64,000 nucleotides of DNA from Frigidibacter mobilis (GCF_001620265.1 NZ_CP012661.1:3516501-3580500); one strand, 5' to 3'. Shown: positions 29,613 through 38,434, numbered from the stretch's first letter. A program made the numbers and translations. Notes: a model not told the origin generated them from the sequence alone.

Positions 29613-30803
29613 ATGAGCGGCACACTGGAAGTCTCGGTCCTGCCCGGCATCGACGGCCTTCCCGCCGCCGAATGGGATGCCTGCGCCTGCCCCGAGGCCA
29701 AGGACGGCCGCCCCGCCGACCCCTTCACCACCCACCGCTTCCTGCACGCGCTGGAGGCCTCCGGCTCCGTCGGCCCCGGCACCGGCTGGACCCCCCGCCA
29801 CCTCGTCGCCCGCAGCGCGGACAGTGCCGGGGGCCGCACCATCGCCGTCATGCCGCTCTACGTCAAATCCCACAGCCAGGGCGAATACATCTTCGACCAC
29901 GGCTGGGCCGATGCCTGGGAGCGGGCGGGCGGCAGCTACTACCCCAAGCTGCAATCGGCGGTGCCCTTCACCCCCGCCACCGGCCGCCGCTTCCTCACCG
30001 CGCCGGGATTCGAGGCCACCGGCACCGGCGCGCTTCTGCAGGCCACCGTGCAGATCGCCGCCGAAAACCAGCTTTCCTCGGCCCATATCACCTTCTGCAC
30101 GGAAGGAGAGGCGCTGGCCGGCGCCGAAATGGGCCTGCTGCACCGCATCACCCAGCAATTCCACTGGGAGAATCGCGGCTATGCCGATTTCGCCGCCTTC
30201 CTCGCCGACCTCGCCTCGCGCAAGCGCAAGACCATCCGCAAGGAACGCGAGCGCGCGCAGGAGTTCGGCGGCAGCATCAAGGCCCTGACCGGCGACGCGA
30301 TCCAGCCCCACCACTGGGATGCGTTCTGGGAGTTCTACCAGGACACCGGCAGCCGCAAATGGGGCCGCCCCTACCTGACCCGCGCCTTCTTCGACATCGC
30401 GCAGGACACGCTGCGGGATGACATCCTGCTGGTGCTGGCCGAGCGCGAGGGCCAGCCCGTCGCCGGCGCGCTCAACTTCATCGGGCGGGACACGCTCTAT
30501 GGCCGCTACTGGGGCGCGATCGAGGATCACCCCTGCCTGCATTTCGAATGCTGCTATTATCAGGCCATCGACTGGGCCATCGCCCGGCGCCTGGCCCGGG
30601 TCGAGGCCGGGGCGCAGGGCGAGCACAAGCTGGCCCGCGGCTATCTGCCCAGCCCGGTGCATTCGCTGCACTGGATCGGCGATCCCGGCTTCCGCGAGGC
30701 CGTCGCGCAATACCTGCGCGCCGAACGCGCCGCGGTGGATGAGGAAATCGAGGTGCTGACCGGCTATGGCCCGTTCCGGCGGACCGGCGCCGAGGCCGAC
30801 TGA
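29613..30803 (+). CDS. GNAT-fold protein of the FemAB-like/DUF482 family (peptidogalycan biosynthesis-type)
   Basis: The ATG at 29613 has GAGG upstream and gives 396 residues. The sequence matches the DUF482 family: WDACACPEAKDGRPADPFTTHRF near the N-terminus, MPLYVKSHSQGEYIFDHGWADA, HWENRGYADFAAFLADLASRKRK and LAREYLPSPVHS-type RGYLPSPVHSLHWI. The family is often annotated as peptidogalycan biosynthesis or N-acetyltransferase but has little direct biochemistry. Basic residues in the middle (SRKRKTIRKERERA) are notable. It follows the phosphodiesterase by 31 bp. Confidence 0.75.
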   Translation: MSGTLEVSVLPGIDGLPAAEWDACACPEAKDGRPADPFTTHRFLHALEASGSVGPGTGWTPRHLVARSADSAGGRTIAVMPLYVKSHSQGEYIFDHGWADAWERAGGSYYPKLQSAVPFTPATGRRFLTAPGFEATGTGALLQATVQIAAENQLSSAHITFCTEGEALAGAEMGLLHRITQQFHWENRGYADFAAFLADLASRKRKTIRKERERAQEFGGSIKALTGDAIQPHHWDAFWEFYQDTGSRKWGRPYLTRAFFDIAQDTLRDDILLVLAEREGQPVAGALNFIGRDTLYGRYWGAIEDHPCLHFECCYYQAIDWAIARRLARVEAGAQGEHKLARGYLPSPVHSLHWIGDPGFREAVAQYLRAERAAVDEEIEVLTGYGPFRRTGAEAD

Positions 30804-30864
30804 ATCCCCGCGCCGCCGCGACGGCTTTGCGCTATCCTCCGGCGCAGCCAACGGAGGAATCCCC

Positions 30865-31491
30865 ATGCCCGGCAAGCTGACGCTCTACACCAACCCGATG
30901 TCGCGCGGCCGCATCGCCCGCTGGATGCTGGAGGAGGTGGGCGAGCCTTACGACACTGTGGTTCTGTCATACGGCGAGGCGATGAAATCACCCGCCTACC
31001 TGGCGATCAACCCGATGGGCAAGGTGCCGGCCATCACCCACGGCAGCCGCACCGTCACCGAAGGCGCTGCCATCTGCGCCTATCTCGCCGATGCCTTCCC
31101 GCAGGCGCGCCTTGCCCCCGCACTGGACGACCGCGCCGACTATTACCGCTGGCTGTTCTTCGCCGCCGGCCCGCTGGAGGCTGCGGTGACAAACCACGCC
31201 GTCGGCTGGGACCCGGATACGGACCGCAGCCGCATGTTCGGCTATGGCAGCTATGAGGCCGCGGTGGATGCGCTGGACGGGATGCTGTCGGCACAGGCCC
31301 ATGTCACCGGCGATGCCTTCACCGCCGCCGATGTGTATGTCGGTGCCGCGGTCAGTTGGGGCCTCGGCTTCGGTACCCTTCCCAGACGCCCGGCCTTCGA
31401 GGCCTATGCCGCCCGCGTCACCAGCCGCCCCGCCTATCAGCGCGCCACCGCGCTCGACGATGCGCTGATGCCCCCGAAGGAGCCGAAATGA
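30865..31491 (+). CDS. Glutathione S-transferase family protein
   Basis: The ATG at 30865 follows GGAGG by seven bases, giving 208 residues. The thioredoxin-like N-domain contains LYTNPMSRGRIARWMLEE, where Ser is a candidate for the glutathione-activating residue, then NPMGKVPAITHG with the cis-proline, and TEGAAICAYLAD with the glutamate/alanine pair that binds the gamma-glutamyl group. The C-terminal helical domain follows (SAQAHVTGDAFTAADVYVGAAV). It should conjugate or reduce with glutathione; the substrate is unknown. Its stop overlaps the phhB start. Confidence 0.85.
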   Translation: MPGKLTLYTNPMSRGRIARWMLEEVGEPYDTVVLSYGEAMKSPAYLAINPMGKVPAITHGSRTVTEGAAICAYLADAFPQARLAPALDDRADYYRWLFFAAGPLEAAVTNHAVGWDPDTDRSRMFGYGSYEAAVDALDGMLSAQAHVTGDAFTAADVYVGAAVSWGLGFGTLPRRPAFEAYAARVTSRPAYQRATALDDALMPPKEPK

Positions 31492-31853
31492 CCGCCCCGC
31501 TGACGACAGCCGAACGGCAGGAGCACCTGCCCGCACTCGGCCAGACCGGCTGGGGCGCGATCCCCGAACGCGACGCGATCCGCAAGATCTGGAAGTTCCG
31601 CAGCTTCTCCGAGGCCTGGGGCTTCATGTCCCGCGCCGCGCTGGCGGCAGAGAAGGCCAACCACCACCCCGAATGGTCGAACGTCTACAACGTGGTGGAC
31701 GTGACGCTGACCACCCATTCCGCCGACGGGCTCTCGATGCTCGACATCGACCTCGCCCGGAAGATGGACAAGCTGGCGGGCGACACGGGCGAAGTGCAGC
31801 GCGACCATTCCGAGCCGGTGGAGTGCCTGTGCAAGCTGCATCACGGGGAGTGA
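31488..31853 (+). CDS. phhB: 4a-hydroxytetrahydrobiopterin dehydratase
   Basis: The 121-residue protein carries the pterin-4a-carbinolamine dehydratase signature KANHHPEWSNVYNVVDVTLTTH, with the catalytic histidines. FRSFSEAWGFMSRAALAAEK and DIDLARKMDKLAG complete the domain. It regenerates quinonoid dihydrobiopterin after phenylalanine hydroxylase, or serves a related pterin reaction. Relatives are about 96-100 residues; the extra 20 here form a polar tail with EPVECLCKLHHGE. It overlaps the GST gene by 4 bp. No phenylalanine hydroxylase is in the window. Confidence 0.88.
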   Translation: MTAPLTTAERQEHLPALGQTGWGAIPERDAIRKIWKFRSFSEAWGFMSRAALAAEKANHHPEWSNVYNVVDVTLTTHSADGLSMLDIDLARKMDKLAGDTGEVQRDHSEPVECLCKLHHGE

Positions 31854-31937
31854 GTGGGGCGATTAACAGTTAAGTCTCTTGATCTTTCCCTAAGCTCGCC
31901 GCAGGATCGATTCTGGCTTTGAAAAAGGATCGCGGCG

Positions 31938-32384
31938 TTGAAAGCTTATTTTGAAGCGATGGGTATAGATCCCACAACAAAATCCGGTAAAGCAAAACTT
32001 GCTGAAGCATACAACAAGGCCCATGATATTCGAAAGTTCGAAATCGAGATGTATTGGACGCGCAGCACCTATCTCTGGACGATCCAAGCCGCCGCACTCG
32101 CCGGATTCGCTTTAGTCGGCTCTGAAATATCACTTGGCGACTTGAGCTTTATCAGAGGCTCCGCGACTTACTCAGAAACACTTTTCAAGTGTACCGTAAT
32201 TTTTAGCATCTGCGCATTTGGCCTGTTCAGCTCATACATCTGGATTCTCCTTCTTTTGGGAGCAAAGCACTGGCAAAACAATTGGGAGCGGCACGTAGAT
32301 GCTCTCGAAGATCATGTGTCTGGGGCGCTCTATAAAACTTATCCGGGAAGGGAATTTCTGCACCGTACAGTGTTTCAAAACTGA
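31938..32384 (+). CDS. RipA-like small membrane protein in an AT-rich islet
   Basis: A TTG at 31938, with AAGGA eight bases upstream, begins a 148-residue frame; an ATG seven codons on is an alternative. The protein has a basic N-terminus and the segment IRKFEIEMYWTRSTYLWTI leading into a first membrane helix (AAALAGFALVGSE), then a second, longer helix around residues 83-108. A charged tail with HWQNNWERHVDALEDHV follows. The W-x-R-(S/A)-x-Y-x-W entry to the first helix resembles RipA-type octameric membrane proteins, a resemblance I judge by eye only. Base composition is much poorer in GC than the flanking genes, suggesting transfer. Confidence 0.55.
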   Translation: MKAYFEAMGIDPTTKSGKAKLAEAYNKAHDIRKFEIEMYWTRSTYLWTIQAAALAGFALVGSEISLGDLSFIRGSATYSETLFKCTVIFSICAFGLFSSYIWILLLLGAKHWQNNWERHVDALEDHVSGALYKTYPGREFLHRTVFQN

Positions 32385-32392
32385 ACTTGCTC

Positions 32393-32614
32393 ATGGCGCG
32401 CTTCATGCTTGTATTGTGGATCGCTATATCAGGCGCGGTTTTTCATTTTATTATTTCGCCAGAATCTTTCATATGGTTTCTAGGCGCTACGGGAGTCGCA
32501 ATAATTATATCACCGCATTTCGGGAAGTGCTTTAAGATGGATGACTTCCCCAAAGGTCCAGAAAGCGGTGACATGACGGTACTCAGGCGACCGGCACCAA
32601 AGTTCTCTCCATAA
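32393..32614 (+). CDS. Small two-helix membrane protein, AT-rich islet partner
   Basis: An ATG at 32393 (or a TTG at 32387) opens a 73-residue frame just after the preceding stop. Two hydrophobic stretches are visible, FMLVLWIAISGAVFHFII and FIWFLGATGVAIIIS, followed by a polar tail (FKMDDFPKGPESGDMTV). It shares the low GC content of the gene before it and none of the codon bias of the genes around. The tight spacing suggests that the pair works together, for example as one membrane complex. I know of no homologue. That it is translated is inference. Confidence 0.45.
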   Translation: MARFMLVLWIAISGAVFHFIISPESFIWFLGATGVAIIISPHFGKCFKMDDFPKGPESGDMTVLRRPAPKFSP

Positions 32615-32690
32615 GACGACCGCTCCCGGAACCCTCCCCACCCTTCCCGCGTTCGGTCCCCGACTGCCACGCTGCGCGAACGGGGGACCA

Positions 32691-33557
32691 ATGGACGGCT
32701 TCAACCTCAACGGCCTTGTCACCGATGACCGGGTGACCCTGGCCATCGCAATGGCCCTCAACGTCATCTACGCCATCGTCATCTTCGTCATCGCCCTTAC
32801 CGTCGCCGGATGGGCGCGGCGCCGGGTCGAGGCCTTTGCCCGCCGCCATCCCCGCGTCGATGCCACGCTGTTCGGCTTCCTCGGCAATGTGGTGAAATAC
32901 GCCATCATGGTCGTGGCGCTGATCTTCGTGCTCAGCCGCTTCGGCATCCAGACCGCCTCGCTGGTCGCGGTGATCGGCGCCGCCGGCCTCGCCATCGGCC
33001 TTGCGCTGCAGGGCACGCTGTCGAACCTCGCCGCCGGGGTGATGCTGGTGATGTTCCGCCCCTTCCGCGTCGGGGATTATATCGAGGCGGGCGGGCAGGC
33101 CGGCAGCGTCCGCGAAATCTCGCTGTTCTACACCGAACTGGCCTCTTACGACGGCCTGCAGATCATCCTGCCCAACAGCGACATCTGGTCCTCGGCGATC
33201 AAGAACTACACCACCAACCCGACCCGGATGATGGACCTGACCATCGGCGTCTCCTACGGCAGCGACCTGCAGACCGCGCAGGAGGTGCTGGAGCGGATCG
33301 CCACCAGCGACCCCCGCGCCCTGCAGGACCCCGCACCCTTCGTCAAGGTCAAGGAGCTTGGCGCCAGCTCGGTCGATTTCGTGTTCCGCGTCTGGGCCAA
33401 TCGCGCCGACTGGTGGGCGCTGAAATGCGACCTCACCCGCCGCATCAAGGAAGAGTTCGACGCCGCCCGCGTGGACATCCCCTTCCCCACGCAGACGCTG
33501 GTCTTCGCCCCTGCGCCCGGCCCCGAGGACGGCCCCCGCCCCCGGCTGGTGGAATAG
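32691..33557 (+). CDS. mscS: Small-conductance mechanosensitive channel, MscS family
   Basis: The 288-residue protein has three membrane helices (residues about 18-42, 60-82 and 88-115). The pore-lining third helix is clear in VIGAAGLAIGLALQGTLSNLAAGVML, with the alternating Gly/Ala pattern of MscS. FRPFRVGDYIEAGG and IILPNSDIWSSAIKNYT form the beta domain. It releases solutes upon hypo-osmotic shock. The length matches the simple MscS type. A hairpin follows the stop. The gene stands alone between the AT-rich islet and a convergent peroxiredoxin gene. Confidence 0.93.
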   Translation: MDGFNLNGLVTDDRVTLAIAMALNVIYAIVIFVIALTVAGWARRRVEAFARRHPRVDATLFGFLGNVVKYAIMVVALIFVLSRFGIQTASLVAVIGAAGLAIGLALQGTLSNLAAGVMLVMFRPFRVGDYIEAGGQAGSVREISLFYTELASYDGLQIILPNSDIWSSAIKNYTTNPTRMMDLTIGVSYGSDLQTAQEVLERIATSDPRALQDPAPFVKVKELGASSVDFVFRVWANRADWWALKCDLTRRIKEEFDAARVDIPFPTQTLVFAPAPGPEDGPRPRLVE

Positions 33558-33578
33558 GCGCCCCGTCACGAGGGGCGC
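33558..33578. terminator. Bidirectional hairpin between mscS and peroxiredoxin
   Basis: GCGCCCC (33558-33564) pairs with GGGGCGC (33572-33578) across the loop GTCACGA. It lies exactly between two convergent stop codons, so it can serve both genes. There is no long T-run, so its termination efficiency is uncertain. Confidence 0.65.
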
Positions 33579-33585
33579 CCGCTTG

Positions 33586-34074
33586 TCAGATCGCCTCCAG
33601 CATCGCCTCGCCGGCCGAAACCTCGCACTGGCCCGGCGCCGCTTCCTTGTGCAGCACCTTCACCACCCCGTCCTCGACAAGCATCGCATAGCGGGCCGAG
33701 CGCTTGATGAGCCCCACGGGCGGCGCGGTGAAGTCCATCCCGATCGCCGTGGTGAAGGCGCTTTCGGCATCCGCCAGCATGGTGATCCCGGCTTCCGCCG
33801 CGCCCGTCACCTCGCCCCAGGCCTTCATCACGAACGGATCGTTGACCGAGATGCAGATGATCTCGTCCACGCCCTTTTCATCGAACTTCGCCTTGGTGCG
33901 CACGAAACTGGGCACATGCGCCGTGGTGCACACGCCGGTATAGGCGCCCGGCACCGCAAAGATCACCACCTTGCGCCCGGCCAGCTTCGCGGCCAGATCC
34001 ACCTGTTCCGGCCCGTTCTCGCCGACCTTCAGCAGCGTGGCCCCCGGCAGCGGGCTTCCCTCGGAAATCGTCAT
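33586..34074 (-). CDS. Peroxiredoxin, Prx5 type
   Basis: The 162-residue protein starts at an ATG behind GAGGGAG. VPGAYTGVCTTAHVPSF holds the peroxidatic cysteine (Cys49) in the P-x-x-x-T-x-x-C context. WGEVTGAAEAGITMLAD and the arginine in RSARYAMLVEDG complete the active site. A second cysteine in AAPGQCEVS could be the resolving one, as in glutaredoxin- or glutathione-linked Prx5. It would reduce hydrogen and alkyl peroxides. The gene converges on mscS and diverges from the FAD reductase gene. Confidence 0.93.
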   Translation of the reverse strand: MTISEGSPLPGATLLKVGENGPEQVDLAAKLAGRKVVIFAVPGAYTGVCTTAHVPSFVRTKAKFDEKGVDEIICISVNDPFVMKAWGEVTGAAEAGITMLADAESAFTTAIGMDFTAPPVGLIKRSARYAMLVEDGVVKVLHKEAAPGQCEVSAGEAMLEAI

Positions 34075-34158
34075 GCGGCACTCCCTCGCGCGTTGTGTTT
34101 CCCTGTCCCCCGGTTATAGGCTCGCCCCCGCTTCTGGACCAGCAAAAGGCATCACCAA

Positions 34159-35372
34159 ATGGCAGGCATCGTGATCGTGGGGGCCGGGCAGGCCGCAGCC
34201 TCGCTGGCCGCCAGACTGCGCGCGCTCGGCCATACCGGAGACCTCACCCTCATCGGCGATGAGCCCGTCCCGCCCTACCAGCGCCCGCCCCTCTCCAAGG
34301 GCTACCTGCTGGGCGAGATGCCGCTGGACCGCCTCGCCCTGCGCGCCCCCGCCTTCTGGGCCGATCAGGGCGTGACCCTGCACCTCGGCACCCCCGTCAG
34401 CGCCATCGACCCGGCCGCGAAAACCGTCAGCTTCGGCCCCCGGACGCTGGCCTATGACCAGCTTGCCCTCACCACCGGCGCCCGCCCCCGCCGCCTGCCG
34501 CCCGCCCTTGGCGGCGATCTGGCCGGCGTCTTCGCCGTGCGCAACCTGGCCGATGTCGATGCGATGGCCCCCCTCTTCCGCCCGGCGCGCGCCTGCTGAT
34601 CGTCGGCGGCGGTTATATCGGGCTGGAGGCTGCAGCCGTCGCCGCCAAGCTGGGCCTGCAAGTCACCCTGATCGAGGCCGCCCCCCGCATCCTCGGCCGC
34701 GTCGCCAGCGCCGAGACGGCGGACTGGTTCCGCGCCCTGCACCGCAGCCACGGCGTCACCATCCGCGAAGGCACCGGCCTCGACCGTCTGCTGGGCGAGA
34801 CCCGCGTCACCGGCGCCCTCCTGGCCGATGGCACCGAGATCGCGGCCGATTTCGTCATCCTCGGCATCGGCGTGCTGCCCGAAACCACCCTGGCCGAGGC
34901 GGCGGGCCTGACCATGCTCAACGGCATCGCGGTGGACGAATACGGCCGCACGTCAGACCCGGCGATCTGGGCCGCAGGCGATTGCGCCTCCTTCCCGCTG
35001 CCCGGCGATGCCACCGGCGCCCGGCTGCGCCTGGAAAGCGTCGGCAATGCCATCGACATGGCCGAATGCGTCGCCGCCAACATGCTGGGCGCCGCGCAGC
35101 CCTATATCCCGAAACCGTGGTTCTGGTCCGACCAGTATGACGTGAAACTGCAAATCGCCGGCCTCAATACCGGGTATGACCGCGTCATCACCCGGCCCGG
35201 CACCGGCGCCGGCATCTCCTTCTGGTACTATGCCGGGGAAACCCTTCTGGCCGTCGATGCCGCGAACGATCCCCGCGCCTACATGATCGGCAAGCGCCTG
35301 ATCGAGGCCGGGCGCTCCCCTGCGCCCGCGGTCGTGGCCGACCCGGCCACCGACCTGAAAGCCCTGCTATGA
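34159..35372 (+). CDS. FAD-dependent ferredoxin/rubredoxin reductase-like oxidoreductase (frameshifted)
   Basis: One base added in the CCC at 34581-34583 yields 404 residues. Before it, IVIVGAGQAAASLAARLRALG is the FAD-binding fold and PYQRPPLSKGYLLGE the conserved loop of bacterial ferredoxin reductases. After it, LLIVGGGYIGLEAAAVAAKLG binds NAD(P)H, and IWAAGDCASFP is the second FAD motif. DQYDVKLQIAGL and the C-terminal domain match the family used with P450s and ring-hydroxylating dioxygenases. No ferredoxin or oxygenase lies nearby, so the partner is unknown. Its stop overlaps the rsmD start. Confidence 0.87.
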
Positions 35373-35947
35373 GGATCATCGGCGGCGAGAAACGCGGGCT
35401 GAAGCTGGCCGATGTCGGCGCGGGGGATGAGGCCGCGCATCTGCGCCCCACCACCGATCGGGTGCGCGAGTCGATCTTCAACCTGCTCGTCAACGGCGCC
35501 CATGTCGCGGCCTCGGGCGGCAACCCGATCCCCGGCGCGCGGGTGCTCGACCTCTTCGCCGGCACCGGCGCGCTGGGGCTGGAGGCGCTCAGCCGCGGCG
35601 CCGCCCGGGTCGCCTTCGTCGATGACGGCACCGCCGCCCGCGCCCTGCTGCGCCGCAATATCGAGCTGGCCCGCGCAATGGGCGTCACCGATGTCTGGCG
35701 CCGCGACGCCACCCGGATGGGCCCCAACCGCGGCCCCGGCTTCGACCTTGCCTTCCTCGACCCGCCCTATGGCAAGCGCCTGGGCGAAGCGGCGCTGGCC
35801 TCCTGCATCGCCGGTGGCTGGCTCGCCCCCGGCGCGGTCATCGTCTGGGAGGACAGCACCCCGCCGCTGCCGCCCGAAGGCTTCGCCCTGCTCGACCAGC
35901 GCAAATACGGCGATACCACCATCACCCTTCTGAAAGCCCCCCAATGA
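35369..35947 (+). CDS. rsmD: 16S rRNA (guanine(966)-N(2))-methyltransferase RsmD
   Basis: The 192-residue protein has the RsmD N-terminus MRIIGGEKRGLKL and RPTTDRVRESIFNLL. LDLFAGTGALGLEALSRGA binds SAM, and FLDPPYGKRLGE contains the DPPY catalytic motif for base N-methylation. It methylates G966 of 16S rRNA during 30S assembly. It overlaps the genes on both sides by 4 bp, so the reductase, rsmD and the HAD gene form one translationally coupled run. Confidence 0.94.
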   Translation: MRIIGGEKRGLKLADVGAGDEAAHLRPTTDRVRESIFNLLVNGAHVAASGGNPIPGARVLDLFAGTGALGLEALSRGAARVAFVDDGTAARALLRRNIELARAMGVTDVWRRDATRMGPNRGPGFDLAFLDPPYGKRLGEAALASCIAGGWLAPGAVIVWEDSTPPLPPEGFALLDQRKYGDTTITLLKAPQ

Positions 35948-36624
35948 CGGATACCGGCCCGACTGATACCGGCAGTTCCCGTTTCGACGCGGTCCTGTTC
36001 GACTGCGACGGCGTGCTGGTCGACAGCGAGCCGATGACCTTCGCCCTACTGGGCGAGGATCTGGCCCGCTTCGGCCTGCCGCTGTCCCCGCATGAGATGG
36101 AGCACATGTTCATCGGCGGCACCATCACCGGCGTCGGCCAGCGCGCCGTGGAAATGGGCGCCCGCCTGCCCGAAGACTGGGTCGCCGATTTCTACGAACG
36201 GCTCTATGCCCGGCTCGCCCTCGGCACCGCCCTTGTGACCGGCATCGAGGCGGTGATGGACCGGCTAGACGCCGCGGGCCTGCCCTATGCCGTCGGCTCC
36301 AACGGCACCCTGCGCAAGATGCAGGTGACGCTCGGCCAGCATCCCGGCCTCTGGGCGCGGCTCGAAGGACGGATGTTCTCGGGGCAGGATCTGGGCTGCC
36401 CCAAGCCCGCCCCCGGCCTCTACCTGCACGCGGCCGCCGCGCTCGGCGCCGATCCCGCCCGCTGCGCGGTGATCGAGGACAGCGCGACGGGGGCAAGGGC
36501 AGCGAGGGCCGCCGGCATGGCCTGCTTCGGCTATGCCGCCACCGGCAGCGGCGCGGTGCTGGCTGCCGAAGGCGCGACCGTCTTCACCTCGATGCAGGAT
36601 CTGCCGGCGCTGCTGGGGTTGTAG
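35944..36624 (+). CDS. HAD superfamily hydrolase, beta-phosphoglucomutase-like subfamily
   Basis: The 226-residue protein has HAD motif I LFDCDGVLVDSEP near residue 15, with the nucleophile and acid/base aspartates. VGSNGTLRKMQVTL is near motif II, a lysine in GCPKPAPGLYLHA serves as motif III, and CAVIEDSATGARAARAAGM as motif IV. The cap domain lies between motifs I and II. It should dephosphorylate a small phosphorylated metabolite. The substrate cannot be read from the sequence. Its ATG overlaps the rsmD stop. Confidence 0.86.
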   Translation: MTDTGPTDTGSSRFDAVLFDCDGVLVDSEPMTFALLGEDLARFGLPLSPHEMEHMFIGGTITGVGQRAVEMGARLPEDWVADFYERLYARLALGTALVTGIEAVMDRLDAAGLPYAVGSNGTLRKMQVTLGQHPGLWARLEGRMFSGQDLGCPKPAPGLYLHAAAALGADPARCAVIEDSATGARAARAAGMACFGYAATGSGAVLAAEGATVFTSMQDLPALLGL

Positions 36625-36661
36625 CCTGCCCGGCAACGCCCACCGCACGCCCTGTAAACAG

Positions 36662-36691
36662 CCATATGGAATCCATATCGGTTCCATATGG
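36662..36691. repeat. Perfect 10-bp inverted repeat between convergent genes
   Basis: CCATATGGAA (36662-36671) is mirrored by TTCCATATGG (36682-36691) around a 10-base centre that itself contains CCATAT. The arms are AT-rich, unlike the usual GC-rich terminators in this genome, and each contains the palindrome CCATATGG. It lies between the HAD and Lrp stop codons. It could be a weak bidirectional terminator or a protein-binding site. Confidence 0.7.
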
Positions 36692-36705
36692 TTTCTAGAC
36701 GCCGC

Positions 36706-37164
36706 CTAGACCGGAATCGCGGTCGTCTGCTGCACCGTGCGCAGCGCAAAGGACGAATGCATCTGCGCCACCCCCGGCAGCCGCGCCAGATGCTGCCGGT
36801 GGATGCGCGCAAAGTCCTCGGTATCCTGCGCCACGACCTTCAAAAGGTAGTCCGCCGTCCCCGCCATCAGGTGGCATTCCAGCACGTCGGGCACTTTTTT
36901 TACTTCTCGTTCAAAGGCTTCCAGAACCTCATCCGCCTGGCCCTGCAGGGTGATCTCCACGAAAACCGTCGTCGGCCGCCCCAGTCGGCGGGCGTTCAGC
37001 AGCGCGACATAGCTGCCGATGAAGCCCTCCTCCTCCAGCCGCTGCACCCGCCGATGGCAAGCCGAGGGCGACAGGTTCACCCGCTCCGACAGCTCAGCAT
37101 TGGTGATCCGGCCCTGCTTTTGCAGAACGGTCAGAATCCGCCGGTCCGTCGCGTCAAGTTCCAT
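36706..37164 (-). CDS. Lrp/AsnC family regulator, probable regulator of alanine dehydrogenase
   Basis: The ATG at 37164 gives 152 residues (the frame is open further upstream but lacks coding character). The N-terminal helix-turn-helix is MELDATDRRILTVLQKQGR plus NLSPSACHRRVQRLEEEGFI. The C-terminal RAM domain, VFVEITLQGQADEVLEAFE and HLMAGTADYLLKVVAQD, binds amino-acid effectors. It is divergent from ald with a shared 150-bp promoter region, the usual AldR-ald arrangement in which the Lrp-type protein activates ald in response to alanine. That role is inferred from position. Confidence 0.88.
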   Translation of the reverse strand: MELDATDRRILTVLQKQGRITNAELSERVNLSPSACHRRVQRLEEEGFIGSYVALLNARRLGRPTTVFVEITLQGQADEVLEAFEREVKKVPDVLECHLMAGTADYLLKVVAQDTEDFARIHRQHLARLPGVAQMHSSFALRTVQQTTAIPV

Positions 37165-37273
37165 ATTCGTGCAACTTTCTGTCGTTATCTTCAAGTTCCA
37201 TCGAAGATTACGCACAAGAGTCCCCCTGCGCCACCCCTTCTTTTCAAAGCATCCACCCCTGATCTGCGCCAGA

Positions 37274-37297
37274 CTTAACCTATAGTTAGTCAAGGTT
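37274..37297. promoter_or_regulatory. AT-rich operator-like site in the ald promoter region
   Basis: Upstream of ald, TTAACCTATAGTTA contains the arms TAAC and GTTA around CTATA, followed closely by GTCAAGGTTA. This cluster of TTA/TAAC half-sites stands out in a GC-rich genome and lies about 20-40 bp before the ald start codon. It is a candidate binding site for the divergent Lrp-type regulator or part of the -10 region. The call is by inspection only. Confidence 0.4.
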
Positions 37298-37315
37298 ACT
37301 CAGGGAGGAGAGACC

Positions 37316-38434
37316 ATGAAGATCGGCTGCCCCAAGGAAATCAAACCCCAGGAATACCGCGTCGGCCTGACCCCGGATGCCGCCCGCGAGGCCAAGGCGC
37401 ATGGCCATGAAATTGCAGTGGAATCCGGCGCGGGCCTTGGCGCCGGATTCCCAGATGAGGACTACATCGCTGCCGGAGCCCGGATTCTCGACAGCGCCGA
37501 AGAGCTCTTCGCCTGGGCGGAGCTGGTCGTAAAGGTTAAGGAACCCCAGTCCGTGGAGCGCAAGATGCTCCGCGAAGGCCAGGTCCTCTTCACCTATCTC
37601 CACCTCGCCCCCGACCCCGACCAGACCCGCGACCTGCTCGCCTCCGGCGTCACCGCCATCGCCTACGAAACCGTCACCGACCGCGCCGGCGGCCTGCCTC
37701 TGCTGGCCCCGATGTCCGAGGTTGCCGGCAAACTGGCCCCCCAGGTCGGCGCCTGGACGCTGCAAAAGGCCAATGGCGGCCGCGGCGTGCTGCTCGGCGG
37801 CGTGCCCGGCGTCGCCCCCGCCCGGGTGGTGGTGATCGGCGGCGGTGTCGTCGGCACCCACGCCGCCCGCGTCGCCGCCGGCATGGGGGCTGCCGTCACC
37901 GTGCTCGACCGCTCTCTGCCCCGCCTGCGCTATCTGGATGATGTGTTTGGCGGCCAGTTCCGCACCCTATATGCCAGCGCCGCCGCCACCGCGGCCGAGG
38001 TCGCCACTGCCGATCTGGTCATCGGCGCGGTGCTGGTCCCCGGGGCCGCCGCCCCGAAACTGGTGACACGCGCGCAACTGAAAACCATGAAACCCGGCGC
38101 CGCCATCGTCGATGTCGCCATCGACCAGGGCGGCTGTTTCGAAACCTCGCGCGCCACCACCCACCAGGATCCGATCTACGAGGTTGAGGGGATCATGCAT
38201 TACTGCGTCGCCAACATGCCCGGCGCGGTGGCCCGCACCTCGACCCTCGCGCTTGGCAATGCGACGATGCCGTTCCTTTTGGCCCTTGCAGACAAGGGCT
38301 GGCGCCGCGCCTGCGAAGAGGATGAACACCTGCTCGCCGGCCTCAACACCCATGCCGGCCACCTGACCTATGCGGCGGTCGGCCAAGCGCTCGGGATCGA
38401 CGTGCTCTCACCCCGGCTGGCGCTGAAGGCCTGA
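37316..38434 (+). CDS. ald: Alanine dehydrogenase
   Basis: The 372-residue enzyme interconverts L-alanine and pyruvate plus ammonia with NAD. Its ATG follows [28 protein letters not shown] contains the pyruvate-binding arginine, and [11 protein letters not shown] the catalytic lysine region. [21 protein letters not shown] is the NAD fold, and [18 protein letters not shown] the active-site segment. It allows growth on alanine as a carbon and nitrogen source. It is divergent from the Lrp-type gene and has a strong hairpin after its stop. Confidence 0.96.
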   Translation: MKIGCPKEIKPQEYRVGLTPDAAREAKAHGHEIAVESGAGLGAGFPDEDYIAAGARILDSAEELFAWAELVVKVKEPQSVERKMLREGQVLFTYLHLAPDPDQTRDLLASGVTAIAYETVTDRAGGLPLLAPMSEVAGKLAPQVGAWTLQKANGGRGVLLGGVPGVAPARVVVIGGGVVGTHAARVAAGMGAAVTVLDRSLPRLRYLDDVFGGQFRTLYASAAATAAEVATADLVIGAVLVPGAAAPKLVTRAQLKTMKPGAAIVDVAIDQGGCFETSRATTHQDPIYEVEGIMHYCVANMPGAVARTSTLALGNATMPFLLALADKGWRRACEEDEHLLAGLNTHAGHLTYAAVGQALGIDVLSPRLALKA

